DNA of 9,228 bases from an uncultured Kingella sp. (GTDB lineage: Bacteria; Pseudomonadota; Gammaproteobacteria; Burkholderiales; Neisseriaceae), in the NCBI GenBank assembly GCA_916720425.1, contig CAKARD010000051.1, positions 1 to 9,228 of the forward strand, in the 5' to 3' direction. A program made the translations under genes and the position numbers. Shown here in pieces: positions 1 through 7,509 of the stretch (positions within the stretch are counted from its first letter, which is position 1; every line of letters begins with the position of its first letter). Under the pieces are notes generated by a model. The model had not been told where the DNA came from. It searched no databases and worked only from the letters and a program-made list of their open reading frames with translations.

Positions 1-7
1 TTTGCTA

Positions 8-925
8 ATGAAAAACAGCCCTTTACCCATTTTAGATGGGATTAAACCCAGCTATTTGGTTTTGCCTCATGATGTGACTTTTACCCAACAATCGTTGTTA
101 ACCTTTTTGTGCCAACGTTTCCCATTTATTGGCTCTAGCACATGGCGCGCGCGACTTAATAGTGGCATGGTCGTTAATCAACAGGGTCAAATACTTAATG
201 AATACAGCCCCTTTATAGCAGGACAAACCATTTATTATTATCGAGAAATTAGCCGTGAAAATGAACCGCGAATTCCGTTTGATGAACACATTTTACACAT
301 TGATGAGCATTTAATTGTAGTAGATAAACCGCATTTTTTGCCTGTCACACCCAGTGGTCGTTTTTTGCGTGAAACCCTGTTAACTCGTTTACGTTTGCAT
401 CCTAATTTACAAGATTTAAATGTAGCAAACATTACCCCCATTCATCGCTTGGATAAGGATACGGCTGGAGTGATGCTGTTTTCACACAATCTGGCTACTC
501 GTGCGCTTTATCAAACGTTATTTCAGAATAAAACCATCTCTAAAATCTATCACGCTATTGCGCCTTCACGCACGGATTTAACCTATCCTCTATCCATTCA
601 ATCACGTATGGAACGCGGTGATCCTTTCTTTTTAACACGTGAAGTGGCAGGTCAACCCAATGCGCATACCATTATTCAGCTATTAGAGAATCGTGGCGAC
701 TATAGCTTGTATGAGTTACATCCAATTACTGGCAAAAAACACCAGCTACGGGTTCATATGCAACATTTGAATATGCCCATACTAAACGACCCGCTCTATC
801 CTACTGTACTTGATCTTGCGAATACGGATTATCATCACCCTTTAAAATTACTGGCATATTGTATCGCCTTTACCGATCCCATTACTAAGCGAGAACGCAT
901 CTTTTATAGCACACAGCATTTATAG
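8..925 (+). CDS. RluA-family RNA pseudouridine synthase
   Basis: Isomerises uridine to pseudouridine in cytoplasmic rRNA and/or tRNA. The catalytic signature HRLDKDTAG lies at residues 146-154, with Asp149 as the expected nucleophile of RluA/RluC/RluD-type enzymes. Other family blocks are VVDKPHFLPV (104-113), TGKKHQLRVHM (241-251) and HPLKLLAY (277-284). Residues 20-80 resemble the S4-like RNA-binding region of this subfamily. The length, 305 residues, is normal. The ATG at 8 is preferred because other members of the subfamily begin only a few residues before the PLPILDG-like segment. A TTG at 2 is in frame, and a start further upstream cannot be excluded because the window begins here, so the ribosome binding site is not visible. 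The family is certain. The exact target (for example tRNA U32 / 23S U746 or another site) cannot be read from the sequence, so no symbol is given. Confidence 0.93.
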   Translation: MKNSPLPILDGIKPSYLVLPHDVTFTQQSLLTFLCQRFPFIGSSTWRARLNSGMVVNQQGQILNEYSPFIAGQTIYYYREISRENEPRIPFDEHILHIDEHLIVVDKPHFLPVTPSGRFLRETLLTRLRLHPNLQDLNVANITPIHRLDKDTAGVMLFSHNLATRALYQTLFQNKTISKIYHAIAPSRTDLTYPLSIQSRMERGDPFFLTREVAGQPNAHTIIQLLENRGDYSLYELHPITGKKHQLRVHMQHLNMPILNDPLYPTVLDLANTDYHHPLKLLAYCIAFTDPITKRERIFYSTQHL

Positions 926-932
926 CAGAACC

Positions 933-957
933 AACAAAAATGCGTTACTATTGCAAT
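933..957 (+). promoter_or_regulatory. Copy A of a shared intergenic motif
   Basis: Bases 941-957 read TGCGTTACTATTGCAAT and match 5474-5490 at 14 of 17 positions. Both copies are preceded by AACAAAAA, with a one-base offset in spacing. This copy begins 8 bases after the pseudouridine synthase stop and ends 23 bases before the probable ATG of the spermidine-synthase-like gene. It could be a protein-binding site or part of a promoter. No clear -10 box follows at normal spacing, so its role is inferred only from position and recurrence. Confidence 0.35.
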
Positions 958-980
958 TTTTTTCACTTAATCATTTTGTT

Positions 981-1769
981 ATGACGCACCCATTTCGCCG
1001 TTCTCGATTTTTTCGTCAACAACTGCCCAAAGCGCACATTTCTGAATTGGGTAATATTCGTTCATTGCATTTAGATACGGATACCATACAAAGTTCTATG
1101 AACATTCATCATACCCATGAACTGGTTTTATCATATAGTCGTGCCATGATGGCTTGGCTATTATTTGTGGATAATTTGCCTAATAATATTGTACAAATTG
1201 GTTTAGGCGGTGGCGCATTTAGCCGTTGGTTAGCGCATTATTTACCCCAAACACAACAAATTGCAGTGGAAATTAATCCACAAGTCATTAATATTGCACG
1301 TACATCTTTTTGTTTACCTACTGAAAATGAACGGTTTCAAATTGTTGAAGCAGATGGTGCTGAATACATCAGCATCCGTCAAAACAACACCGATTTGATT
1401 ATGGTTGACGGTTTTGATGGCATACAAATTGCCGATGAGTTAGTCAGCGATTCCTTTTTTGCTCACTGTGTCCAAGCTTTGCGCCCAAAAGGTATTTTTA
1501 TCACCAATTGGTGGAGCGGTGATAAACGCTATCCTTTGTTTATTCAACGGCTAAAAAATGCCTTTGCACAACGTGTAATAGAATGTCCTGCCACCACACA
1601 TGGCAATGTGGCAGTTATGGCTTTTGCCCATATGCCCGAATTAAATCTAGAAAAACTTAAAAAACGTGCCGATAAATTATCCAATTATTATGAACTGGAT
1701 TTTTTTCGCCTATTAGCCAACATCAAAGCAAGCAATCCGCATAATGATAAACGTTTGATCTTATCCTAA
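981..1769 (+). CDS. Spermidine-synthase-like SAM-fold protein
   Basis: A 262-residue cytoplasmic protein with the Rossmann fold of the spermidine synthase / class I methyltransferase superfamily. Motif I is QIGLGGGAF (72-80). The acidic end of the second strand is E97 (AVEINP). ADGAEY (124-129) supplies the adenine-side acid, and LIMVDGFDG (139-147) is the equivalent of the polyamine-synthase catalytic strand. The segment around TIQSSM (35-40) matches the substrate-gate region of SpeE proteins, but the N-terminal beta domain is shortened. Similar proteins are conserved in Neisseria and are usually annotated as spermidine synthases. I see no decarboxylase gene (speD) nearby, so aminopropyltransferase activity is unproven and a methyltransferase role is possible. 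The ATG at 981 is chosen over an in-frame TTG at 951 because homologues start at the equivalent of MTHPFRR. Neither start has a strong Shine-Dalgarno sequence. The stop lies 3 bases before the next gene, suggesting co-transcription. Confidence 0.85.
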   Translation: MTHPFRRSRFFRQQLPKAHISELGNIRSLHLDTDTIQSSMNIHHTHELVLSYSRAMMAWLLFVDNLPNNIVQIGLGGGAFSRWLAHYLPQTQQIAVEINPQVINIARTSFCLPTENERFQIVEADGAEYISIRQNNTDLIMVDGFDGIQIADELVSDSFFAHCVQALRPKGIFITNWWSGDKRYPLFIQRLKNAFAQRVIECPATTHGNVAVMAFAHMPELNLEKLKKRADKLSNYYELDFFRLLANIKASNPHNDKRLILS

Positions 1770-1772
1770 ATA

Positions 1773-3314
1773 ATGAATCGTCTATTCTTACTACTACTTA
1801 CTGCTTTATTTTTGTGTGCATGCCAATCCCTGCCCTCTTTGCATGATCGTACCATTAGCCAATACATTCCCACCAAACACGCGCCACGATTGGAACAAGC
1901 CTTCCATTTGCCACAATCTAAATACACCTCACAAAAAAATAAAAAGCCCATTACCAACGCGGCCGTTTATATCTTGGATAATGCACATGATGCCTTTGCA
2001 GCACGTGCGCAACTGATAGACAATGCGGATGTTTCTATCGATGCACAATATTATATTTGGCGTGATGATGTCTCTGGTAACATCTTAATGCAAAAATTAT
2101 TACATGCCGCTCAAAGAGGTGTAAGGGTTCGACTGCTATTAGACGATAACAACACACGGGGCATGGATGATGTTATTGCTGTACTAAACGATCACCCTAA
2201 TATTGAAATTCGTTTATTCAATCCTTTTGTGTATCGAACCTGGCGAGCATGGGGTTATTTATATGATTTTCCACGTTTAAACCGTCGCATGCACAATAAA
2301 TCGCTAACAGCCGATAATCGCATTAGCATTATTGGGGGACGCAATATCGCAGATGCATATTTTGACATGAATAGTGATACAACATTTGCCGATATGGATG
2401 TATTGGTAAGTGGCGATATTGTTACGCAAATTTCACAAGACTTTGACAGATATTGGCAAAGTGATTCCGCTTATCCCGCCGAACGCATTATTACTGACCC
2501 AAATTGGAAAAAGGGTACAGTGCAGCTCAATCGCCATCACCCCAATAACCTAAAATACCAAAACTATATGCACGATTTAAACGATTCTGCTATTAGCAAA
2601 GAACTGATATTAAATCAAGTGTCCTTTATCCATACACAAGCCCAACTGATCAGCGATGATCCCAACAAAGCATTAAATAGAAAAATTAAAATAGATATGC
2701 CCGCAGAAATTCAAGCAGCATTGGGCGAACCCAAACAAGAACTTTATTTGGTTAGTCCCTATTTTGTTCCCACTAAAGCAGGCATTAATATGTTGCGACA
2801 TTTAACAGAAAATGGTATCAAAACCACCATATTGACTAATTCACTACATGCCACCGATGTCGCTGCGGTGCATTCAGGTTATGCCCGTTATCGCAAAGAT
2901 TTACTCCAAGCTGGTGTGCAGCTGTATGAGTTTAAAGCCAGCAATAAACCTTATCGCCAAAGAGACAAAGGTTTAACAGGCAGTTCTGTCAATAGTTTGC
3001 ATGCCAAAACCTTTGTGGTAGATAAACAACGTGTATTTGTGGGTTCGTTTAATTTGGATCCTCGTTCAGCACGGCTCAATACTGAAATGGGATTAGTCAT
3101 TTATCACGCAGGCTTGGCCAGTGATATAGAGCAGCAATTACAAGAAGACATCAAAAACCACGCGTATCATCTTAGCCTTAATCATAAAAATCAATTACAA
3201 TGGCAAGAAGCCCAATCTGCCAGCGAACCCTATACACATGAACCCCAAACCAGCATATGGAAACGAATATGGACAAAGTTTCTATCTTGGTTACCGATTG
3301 AGCGATTGCTTTGA
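1773..3314 (+). CDS. Phospholipase D family lipoprotein, ClsC-type cardiolipin synthase
   Basis: A 513-residue envelope lipoprotein of the PLD superfamily. A short hydrophobic signal peptide (residues 2-16) ends in a lipobox, LCAC, with lipidated Cys17. The next residue is Gln rather than Asp, which in E. coli rules would favour the outer membrane. Two HKD motifs are intact: HNKSLTAD (H174, K176, D181), followed by GGRNIADAYF (188-197), and HAKTFVVD (H410, K412, D417), followed by GSFNLDPRSARLNTE. QYYIWRDD (92-99), LLLDDNNT (121-128) and RLFNPF (147-152) match E. coli ClsC (YmdC), which makes cardiolipin from phosphatidylethanolamine and phosphatidylglycerol. The amphipathic end (about 495-513, ending LPIERLL) also fits the ClsC family. 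It starts 3 bases after the upstream stop. General phospholipase D activity is an alternative. E. coli clsC is paired with ymdB; no macrodomain gene is present here. Confidence 0.92.
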   Translation: MNRLFLLLLTALFLCACQSLPSLHDRTISQYIPTKHAPRLEQAFHLPQSKYTSQKNKKPITNAAVYILDNAHDAFAARAQLIDNADVSIDAQYYIWRDDVSGNILMQKLLHAAQRGVRVRLLLDDNNTRGMDDVIAVLNDHPNIEIRLFNPFVYRTWRAWGYLYDFPRLNRRMHNKSLTADNRISIIGGRNIADAYFDMNSDTTFADMDVLVSGDIVTQISQDFDRYWQSDSAYPAERIITDPNWKKGTVQLNRHHPNNLKYQNYMHDLNDSAISKELILNQVSFIHTQAQLISDDPNKALNRKIKIDMPAEIQAALGEPKQELYLVSPYFVPTKAGINMLRHLTENGIKTTILTNSLHATDVAAVHSGYARYRKDLLQAGVQLYEFKASNKPYRQRDKGLTGSSVNSLHAKTFVVDKQRVFVGSFNLDPRSARLNTEMGLVIYHAGLASDIEQQLQEDIKNHAYHLSLNHKNQLQWQEAQSASEPYTHEPQTSIWKRIWTKFLSWLPIERLL

Positions 3315-3341
3315 TTTCATTATTAATTAAAAATAACCTTT

Positions 3342-5465
3342 ATGCGTGCTTCAGAAATCAACCTACTTAAATTTATCAAAAAATCATCTCAATTTGTGAT
3401 TCCGATTTATCAGCGTAATTATTCATGGACAAATGAACAATGCGCCCAACTTTGGAACGACATTTTACGTGCAGGGCAAGATAAAAACACTCAAACCCAT
3501 TTTATTGGCTCTGTGGTATATGTAGAACGCGCACTCTCTACTGTAAGCAATCAAGAAGCACTTTTGGTTATTGATGGACAACAACGTTTAACCACTTGTA
3601 CACTTTTGATTTCTGCTCTTGCCACCTATTTTGAGCGCTACGCCATCTCTGAACTATTGCAAACCTTTTCTACCCGAAAACTACGCAATTATTATTTAAC
3701 CAATCCCGAAGAAGGTGGCGAGCGTTATTACAAATTGATTTTGTCCGAAAACGATAACGAAACGTTACGCGCCATCATCAATCAAACACCCATATCCGAA
3801 AACACCAGCATACGCATTGCAGAAAATTATGCTTTATTCCAAAAATGGATTGAAGAATACACCAATCAAAATCCACAAAGATTGGCGCAAATTTGTCAAG
3901 GTTTAGAAAAATTAACTATTGTAGAAATTGCCTTAGACCGTAATCAAGACAATCCACAACTGATTTTTGAAAGTATGAATTCCACAGGCTTAGCACTAAG
4001 CCAAGCGGACTTAATTCGCAATTATATCTTGATGGGATTAGAACCTCATTTGCAAAATAGGTTATATCAAAATTATTGGCGCAAAATAGAACAAAATTTT
4101 GGACAAGAAGCTTATGCCAAATATTTTGATGGTTTTATGCGCCATTATCTTACTGCCAAAACAGGAGAAATCCCCAATATTCAGCAAGTTTATCACAGCT
4201 TTAAACTATTTTCGCAGCAACATTTTGCCCACGATGTACACCGTTTAATTGCTGATATGGCACAATTTGCCCGCTATTATTGCGCCTGTGCATTGGACAA
4301 AGAAACCGAACCCAAACTCAAACGTGCATTTGCTGATTTACGTGAATTAAAAGTAGACGTTGCTTATCCTTTATTATTAAATGCTTATCATCACTATCAT
4401 CAAAAGCATATTCATCTAGATGAAATGGTACAAGTCGTTCGATTAATTGAGAGTTATGTTTTCCGTCGTGCCGTATGTGATATTCCCACTAATTCATTAA
4501 ATAAAACCTTTGCCAATCTTGCAGAATTAAACGATAACACACATTATCTGACCACTTTACAATACCAATTATTATCGCTGCCTTCTTATCGCCGCTTCCC
4601 ACGAGACGATGAATTTTTGTCTGCCATTCAAACGCGCGATGTATACAACTTTGGACGTCGCATTTATTTATTGCGCCACTTAGAAAACCATAATCGCAAA
4701 GAAAACGTAGACGTAAACGAATATACCATTGAACACATCATGCCGCAAAATCCGCATCTTTGTGCATCATGGCAAGAAGAATTAGGAGAAAATTGGCAGC
4801 ACATACAACAAACCTATCTACATACTTTGGGTAATCTCACACTGACTGCTTACAATAGCGAATACAGCGATCATGATTTTACCTATAAACGCGAAAAAAT
4901 CAAAAACAATCAGGGTGAACTGATTGGTTTAAAATACAGTCCATTACGTTTAAATTTAGATTTTGCTCATGCCACCCAATGGAACGAGGCTACCATCAAA
5001 CAACGCGCCCAACGATTAGCAAATATTGCACGGGATATTTGGTCTTTACCCACCATGCCTAAATTGGTTGCTTCTATAAGCACCATGGACAAAACGGTTT
5101 ATCATTGGGAAGATAATGACTATTTACAACCTAAATCAGCAATATATGGGCTATTCTTGTATTTGCGCCAACAAATTTTAGCTCTCGATCCCTGTGTCAA
5201 TGAAATATCTAACAAGCATTATGTTTCCTATAAAGCAGAAACCAATTTTGTGGATATTACCCCACAAATGCAATGCTTACGTTTGTGTTTGAATATGTCC
5301 TTTGCTGATATATACGATCCACGTGGATTATGCCGTGATGTCAGCAATATCGCGCATTGGGGCAATGGTGAAGTGGACGTTCGCTTGGCAAAATCAGATG
5401 ACGTGCCTTATGTAATGGGCTTAATTCGTCAAGCTTTTGATGCACAAATAGAAAAATATCAATAA
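3342..5465 (+). CDS. DUF262-DUF1524(-DUF5655) protein, GmrSD-like type IV restriction candidate
   Basis: A 707-residue soluble protein. The N-terminal DUF262 (ParB/GmrS-like nucleotidase fold) carries FVIPIYQRNYSW (18-29), IDGQQRLTT (77-85) and the distal FESMNSTG with ADLIRNYIL (209-230). DUF1524 (GmrD-type HNH/ββα-metal nuclease) carries YTIEHIMPQ (461-469, catalytic-type His465), TLGNLTL (495-501) and AYNSEYSDHDFTYKR (503-517). The last roughly 110 residues (from about YGLFLYLR, 602) look like DUF5655, often found at the end of such proteins. Fused GmrS-GmrD enzymes cleave modified phage DNA using a nucleotide-dependent DUF262 domain; SspE and BrxU share these domains. No methylase, phosphorothioation gene or partner subunit is adjacent, so it would act alone. 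It begins 27 bases after the lipoprotein gene, without a clear Shine-Dalgarno sequence, and base composition is like its neighbours. The domain calls are firm, except that DUF5655 is probable. The defence role is inferred from the family. Confidence 0.9.
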   Translation: MRASEINLLKFIKKSSQFVIPIYQRNYSWTNEQCAQLWNDILRAGQDKNTQTHFIGSVVYVERALSTVSNQEALLVIDGQQRLTTCTLLISALATYFERYAISELLQTFSTRKLRNYYLTNPEEGGERYYKLILSENDNETLRAIINQTPISENTSIRIAENYALFQKWIEEYTNQNPQRLAQICQGLEKLTIVEIALDRNQDNPQLIFESMNSTGLALSQADLIRNYILMGLEPHLQNRLYQNYWRKIEQNFGQEAYAKYFDGFMRHYLTAKTGEIPNIQQVYHSFKLFSQQHFAHDVHRLIADMAQFARYYCACALDKETEPKLKRAFADLRELKVDVAYPLLLNAYHHYHQKHIHLDEMVQVVRLIESYVFRRAVCDIPTNSLNKTFANLAELNDNTHYLTTLQYQLLSLPSYRRFPRDDEFLSAIQTRDVYNFGRRIYLLRHLENHNRKENVDVNEYTIEHIMPQNPHLCASWQEELGENWQHIQQTYLHTLGNLTLTAYNSEYSDHDFTYKREKIKNNQGELIGLKYSPLRLNLDFAHATQWNEATIKQRAQRLANIARDIWSLPTMPKLVASISTMDKTVYHWEDNDYLQPKSAIYGLFLYLRQQILALDPCVNEISNKHYVSYKAETNFVDITPQMQCLRLCLNMSFADIYDPRGLCRDVSNIAHWGNGEVDVRLAKSDDVPYVMGLIRQAFDAQIEKYQ

Positions 5466-5490
5466 ACAAAAATTGCATCACTATTGAAAT
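5464..5490 (+). promoter_or_regulatory. Copy B of a shared intergenic motif
   Basis: Bases 5474-5490 read TGCATCACTATTGAAAT, matching copy A at 941-957 in 14 of 17 positions. Both are preceded by AACAAAAA close to the stop codon of the upstream gene. The copy contains TTGAAA (5484-5489), which could serve as a -35 element for the FUSC gene. The function is inferred only from recurrence and placement. Confidence 0.35.
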
Positions 5491-5515
5491 TATGCCTGCT
5501 TTATTTCACTATAAT
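5484..5515 (+). promoter_or_regulatory. Possible sigma-70 promoter for the FUSC/DMT run
   Basis: A perfect TATAAT box at 5510-5515 sits 28 bases before the chosen ATG of the FUSC gene. TTGAAA at 5484-5489 is the nearest -35-like element, but the spacer is 20 bases, longer than the ideal 17, so the promoter may depend on an activator or use a poorer -35. Transcription would begin near 5522, giving a leader of about 20 bases. Confidence 0.45.
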
Positions 5516-5543
5516 GCTTTTATCAATATAGATAGTGATTTTT

Positions 5544-6641
5544 ATGCACATACGAATGTTCATTAAACAAATAGTGGCAATATGGCGTAAACCATATCAA
5601 CGCTATCAATATCAACGATCAATTCATGCTATACGTTTGGCAAGTGCAGTGGTGTTGGGAACTTGGGTGGCACACGCTTTTTCTTTAAAGCATGGAGAAT
5701 GGATTCCCATCATTTTAGGCACCATGCCCTATCAAGGCGCAATTATGGCAAAAACTTGGGAACGCATTTTGGGGACACTATTGGGCTTGAGTATTGGCTG
5801 GTTATTATTAATGCTCAATACACTGGTTTGGCATTATAGCGTGTGGTTTTTTATATCGGTGGCCATAATCAGCGCGTTTTGTGGTTGGTTATCATTAAAT
5901 AAAAAGGGTTACATTGCCATGTTAGCAGGATTAACCATGTGTATGCTTTTGGGACACACAGGAGCAAATTGGCAGGAAGACACCTTTATGCGTGGTTGGA
6001 ATGTGATTATTGGGGCATTAATTGCCTTAATGTTGTCGCAACTGGTGCCGATAAAATCTCTGTTAGTATGGCGATTTACCACTGCAGATAATTTAAACGC
6101 CTGTGCCAAACAAATTGGGGCGATGACAACCCCGCGTGCTGTTGATGAACCAACATGGCTATTATTACAAGAAGAACAACGCAAAATCAATGCACGTTTA
6201 GTTAAAGCACGTAGCATGGTTAGTGCCGCACCCAGTGAAAGTCAAATCGCCCCCGATATGATAGAAAATATGCAACAAGCACAACGTGCGATTGTCAGTA
6301 GCGTTAATCTCATGTTGGTTACCATTCCAAAATTGCCAAAACCACGAATTACCTTAGCAGATGAACAATTATTGACTCGCCATTTTCACAGTTTACAACG
6401 TGATTTGCGTTTAACCGCACGATTGCTTAAAGGTGAATGGCGACAACATCTGGTGCTTAATTTTGAAGAAGAAGAAGCCATTAATACATTGGTAGAAAAA
6501 TTACCGTTTGAATGGCAAGGTTTAATTTGGACAAGCTTAACCATTCGAGCAGAATTATTTAGTTTACTCACCATTTTGCACTATCAACGTGAACACTGGT
6601 TACTCAAAAGTGAGCAAGAAAGATTACGTCATGCGCCTTAA
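5544..6641 (+). CDS. Half-size FUSC family inner-membrane protein
   Basis: A 365-residue integral membrane protein of the FUSC (fusaric acid resistance / aromatic acid exporter) group. A short basic N-terminus (1-29) is followed by about six hydrophobic stretches, near 30-46, 52-65, 74-93, 98-117, 122-137 and 152-170. The segment KTWERILGTLLGLSIGW (70-86) matches the conserved R-x-x-GTxxG region of FUSC proteins. The remainder (about 180-365) is soluble and helical, with an acidic EEEE run near 309. AaeB and YccS proteins are about 650-720 residues with two such modules, so this single-module form probably dimerises. The substrate cannot be told. The ATG at 5544 is preferred over GTG at 5535 because it leaves room for the TATAAT at 5510. 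The 3' end overlaps the next gene by 11 bases, so the two are probably translationally coupled. Confidence 0.85.
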   Translation: MHIRMFIKQIVAIWRKPYQRYQYQRSIHAIRLASAVVLGTWVAHAFSLKHGEWIPIILGTMPYQGAIMAKTWERILGTLLGLSIGWLLLMLNTLVWHYSVWFFISVAIISAFCGWLSLNKKGYIAMLAGLTMCMLLGHTGANWQEDTFMRGWNVIIGALIALMLSQLVPIKSLLVWRFTTADNLNACAKQIGAMTTPRAVDEPTWLLLQEEQRKINARLVKARSMVSAAPSESQIAPDMIENMQQAQRAIVSSVNLMLVTIPKLPKPRITLADEQLLTRHFHSLQRDLRLTARLLKGEWRQHLVLNFEEEEAINTLVEKLPFEWQGLIWTSLTIRAELFSLLTILHYQREHWLLKSEQERLRHAP

Positions 6642-7509
6642 TTTTTTAGTGACTTTACGTGGTGAGTGGTTATTGGTAATGGTAACATTGCTGGCTGCTT
6701 TGGGTTGGTGGGTATCCAAAATGGCATTGGCAGATTTTGCCCCCGCTACGTTTTTGGCAATACGTTTTATGGGATCGGGTTTGTTATTTTTACCCTATGC
6801 ATGGCGTGATATCACACAATTATCATTGCACCAGTGGTACAAAGCATTATTAGTTGGTTTAGCATTTTCAGCCAATATCTTTTTGTGGATACAAGCAGTG
6901 GCACACAGTACATTTTTTGGAGAAGGCGCATTTTTATTGAGCCTATCTATGCTCATTGCACCTTTATTATCATGGTTTCTGTTTAATCATCGCCCTGCTC
7001 CCATTTTATGGCTGTGTTTGTTGATCGCAGCGGTAGGATTATATTTTTTAAATTCAGGCAAATCATTGTGGCATATGTCATTAGGTAGTGTATTATTTGC
7101 CGCCTCTTCTTTGTCAGGTTCCCTATTTTTTGTATTAAATAATCAACTATCACGCCATTTGCCCACTTTAGCATTAACCACCATACAAGTTAGCACAGCA
7201 GGGCTGGTATGTGTGATATATGCCTTTATTTTTGAATCATGGCACACACCCACACTATCAGGTTATATTTGGCTATTACTGTCTATCATTTTAATGACCA
7301 ACGCTCGTTATCTTATTCAAACTCATGCACAGACTAAGTGTCCCATTGGCAATGCTGCCATGATTATGGTATTAGAACCCGTATGGACGGTATTATTAAG
7401 TTTACTTTTACTAGGCGAAACTTTTACATGGCAAAAAGCCATAGGTGGAGGATTAATTATCTTTGCTATTATGCTATATCGTTTACCACATAAAAAGATA
7501 ACAACATGA
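6631..7509 (+). CDS. EamA/DMT superfamily transporter
   Basis: A 292-residue inner-membrane protein with ten predicted hydrophobic helices in two EamA repeats, the standard size and topology of drug/metabolite transporters that export small metabolites or amino acids. The first repeat has GWWVSKMALADFAPATFLAIRF (residues 25-46, typical R after TM2 start); the second ends with VLEPVWTVLLSLLLLGE, the EP...GE signature of EamA domains. The ATG at 6631 is chosen because MRLNFLVT starts just before TM1. A GTG at 6589 in the same frame would add 14 residues deep inside the preceding gene. A purine-rich AGAAAGA lies 8-10 bases upstream as a weak ribosome binding site. The gene overlaps the FUSC gene by 11 bases and the following DMT gene through an ATGA junction. 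Substrate unknown. Confidence 0.88.
   Translation: MRLNFLVTLRGEWLLVMVTLLAALGWWVSKMALADFAPATFLAIRFMGSGLLFLPYAWRDITQLSLHQWYKALLVGLAFSANIFLWIQAVAHSTFFGEGAFLLSLSMLIAPLLSWFLFNHRPAPILWLCLLIAAVGLYFLNSGKSLWHMSLGSVLFAASSLSGSLFFVLNNQLSRHLPTLALTTIQVSTAGLVCVIYAFIFESWHTPTLSGYIWLLLSIILMTNARYLIQTHAQTKCPIGNAAMIMVLEPVWTVLLSLLLLGETFTWQKAIGGGLIIFAIMLYRLPHKKITT

Noticed and set aside
3311..3341. Promoter for the DUF262 gene using TTGATT at 3311 and the AT-rich stretch with TTAATTAA
   Set aside because: No acceptable -10 box occurs at normal spacing, and the AT-rich palindrome is easily explained by base composition.
5909..6217. A 102-codon minus-strand reading frame inside the FUSC gene
   Set aside because: It lies fully within a strong + strand coding region and its translation resembles no protein family.
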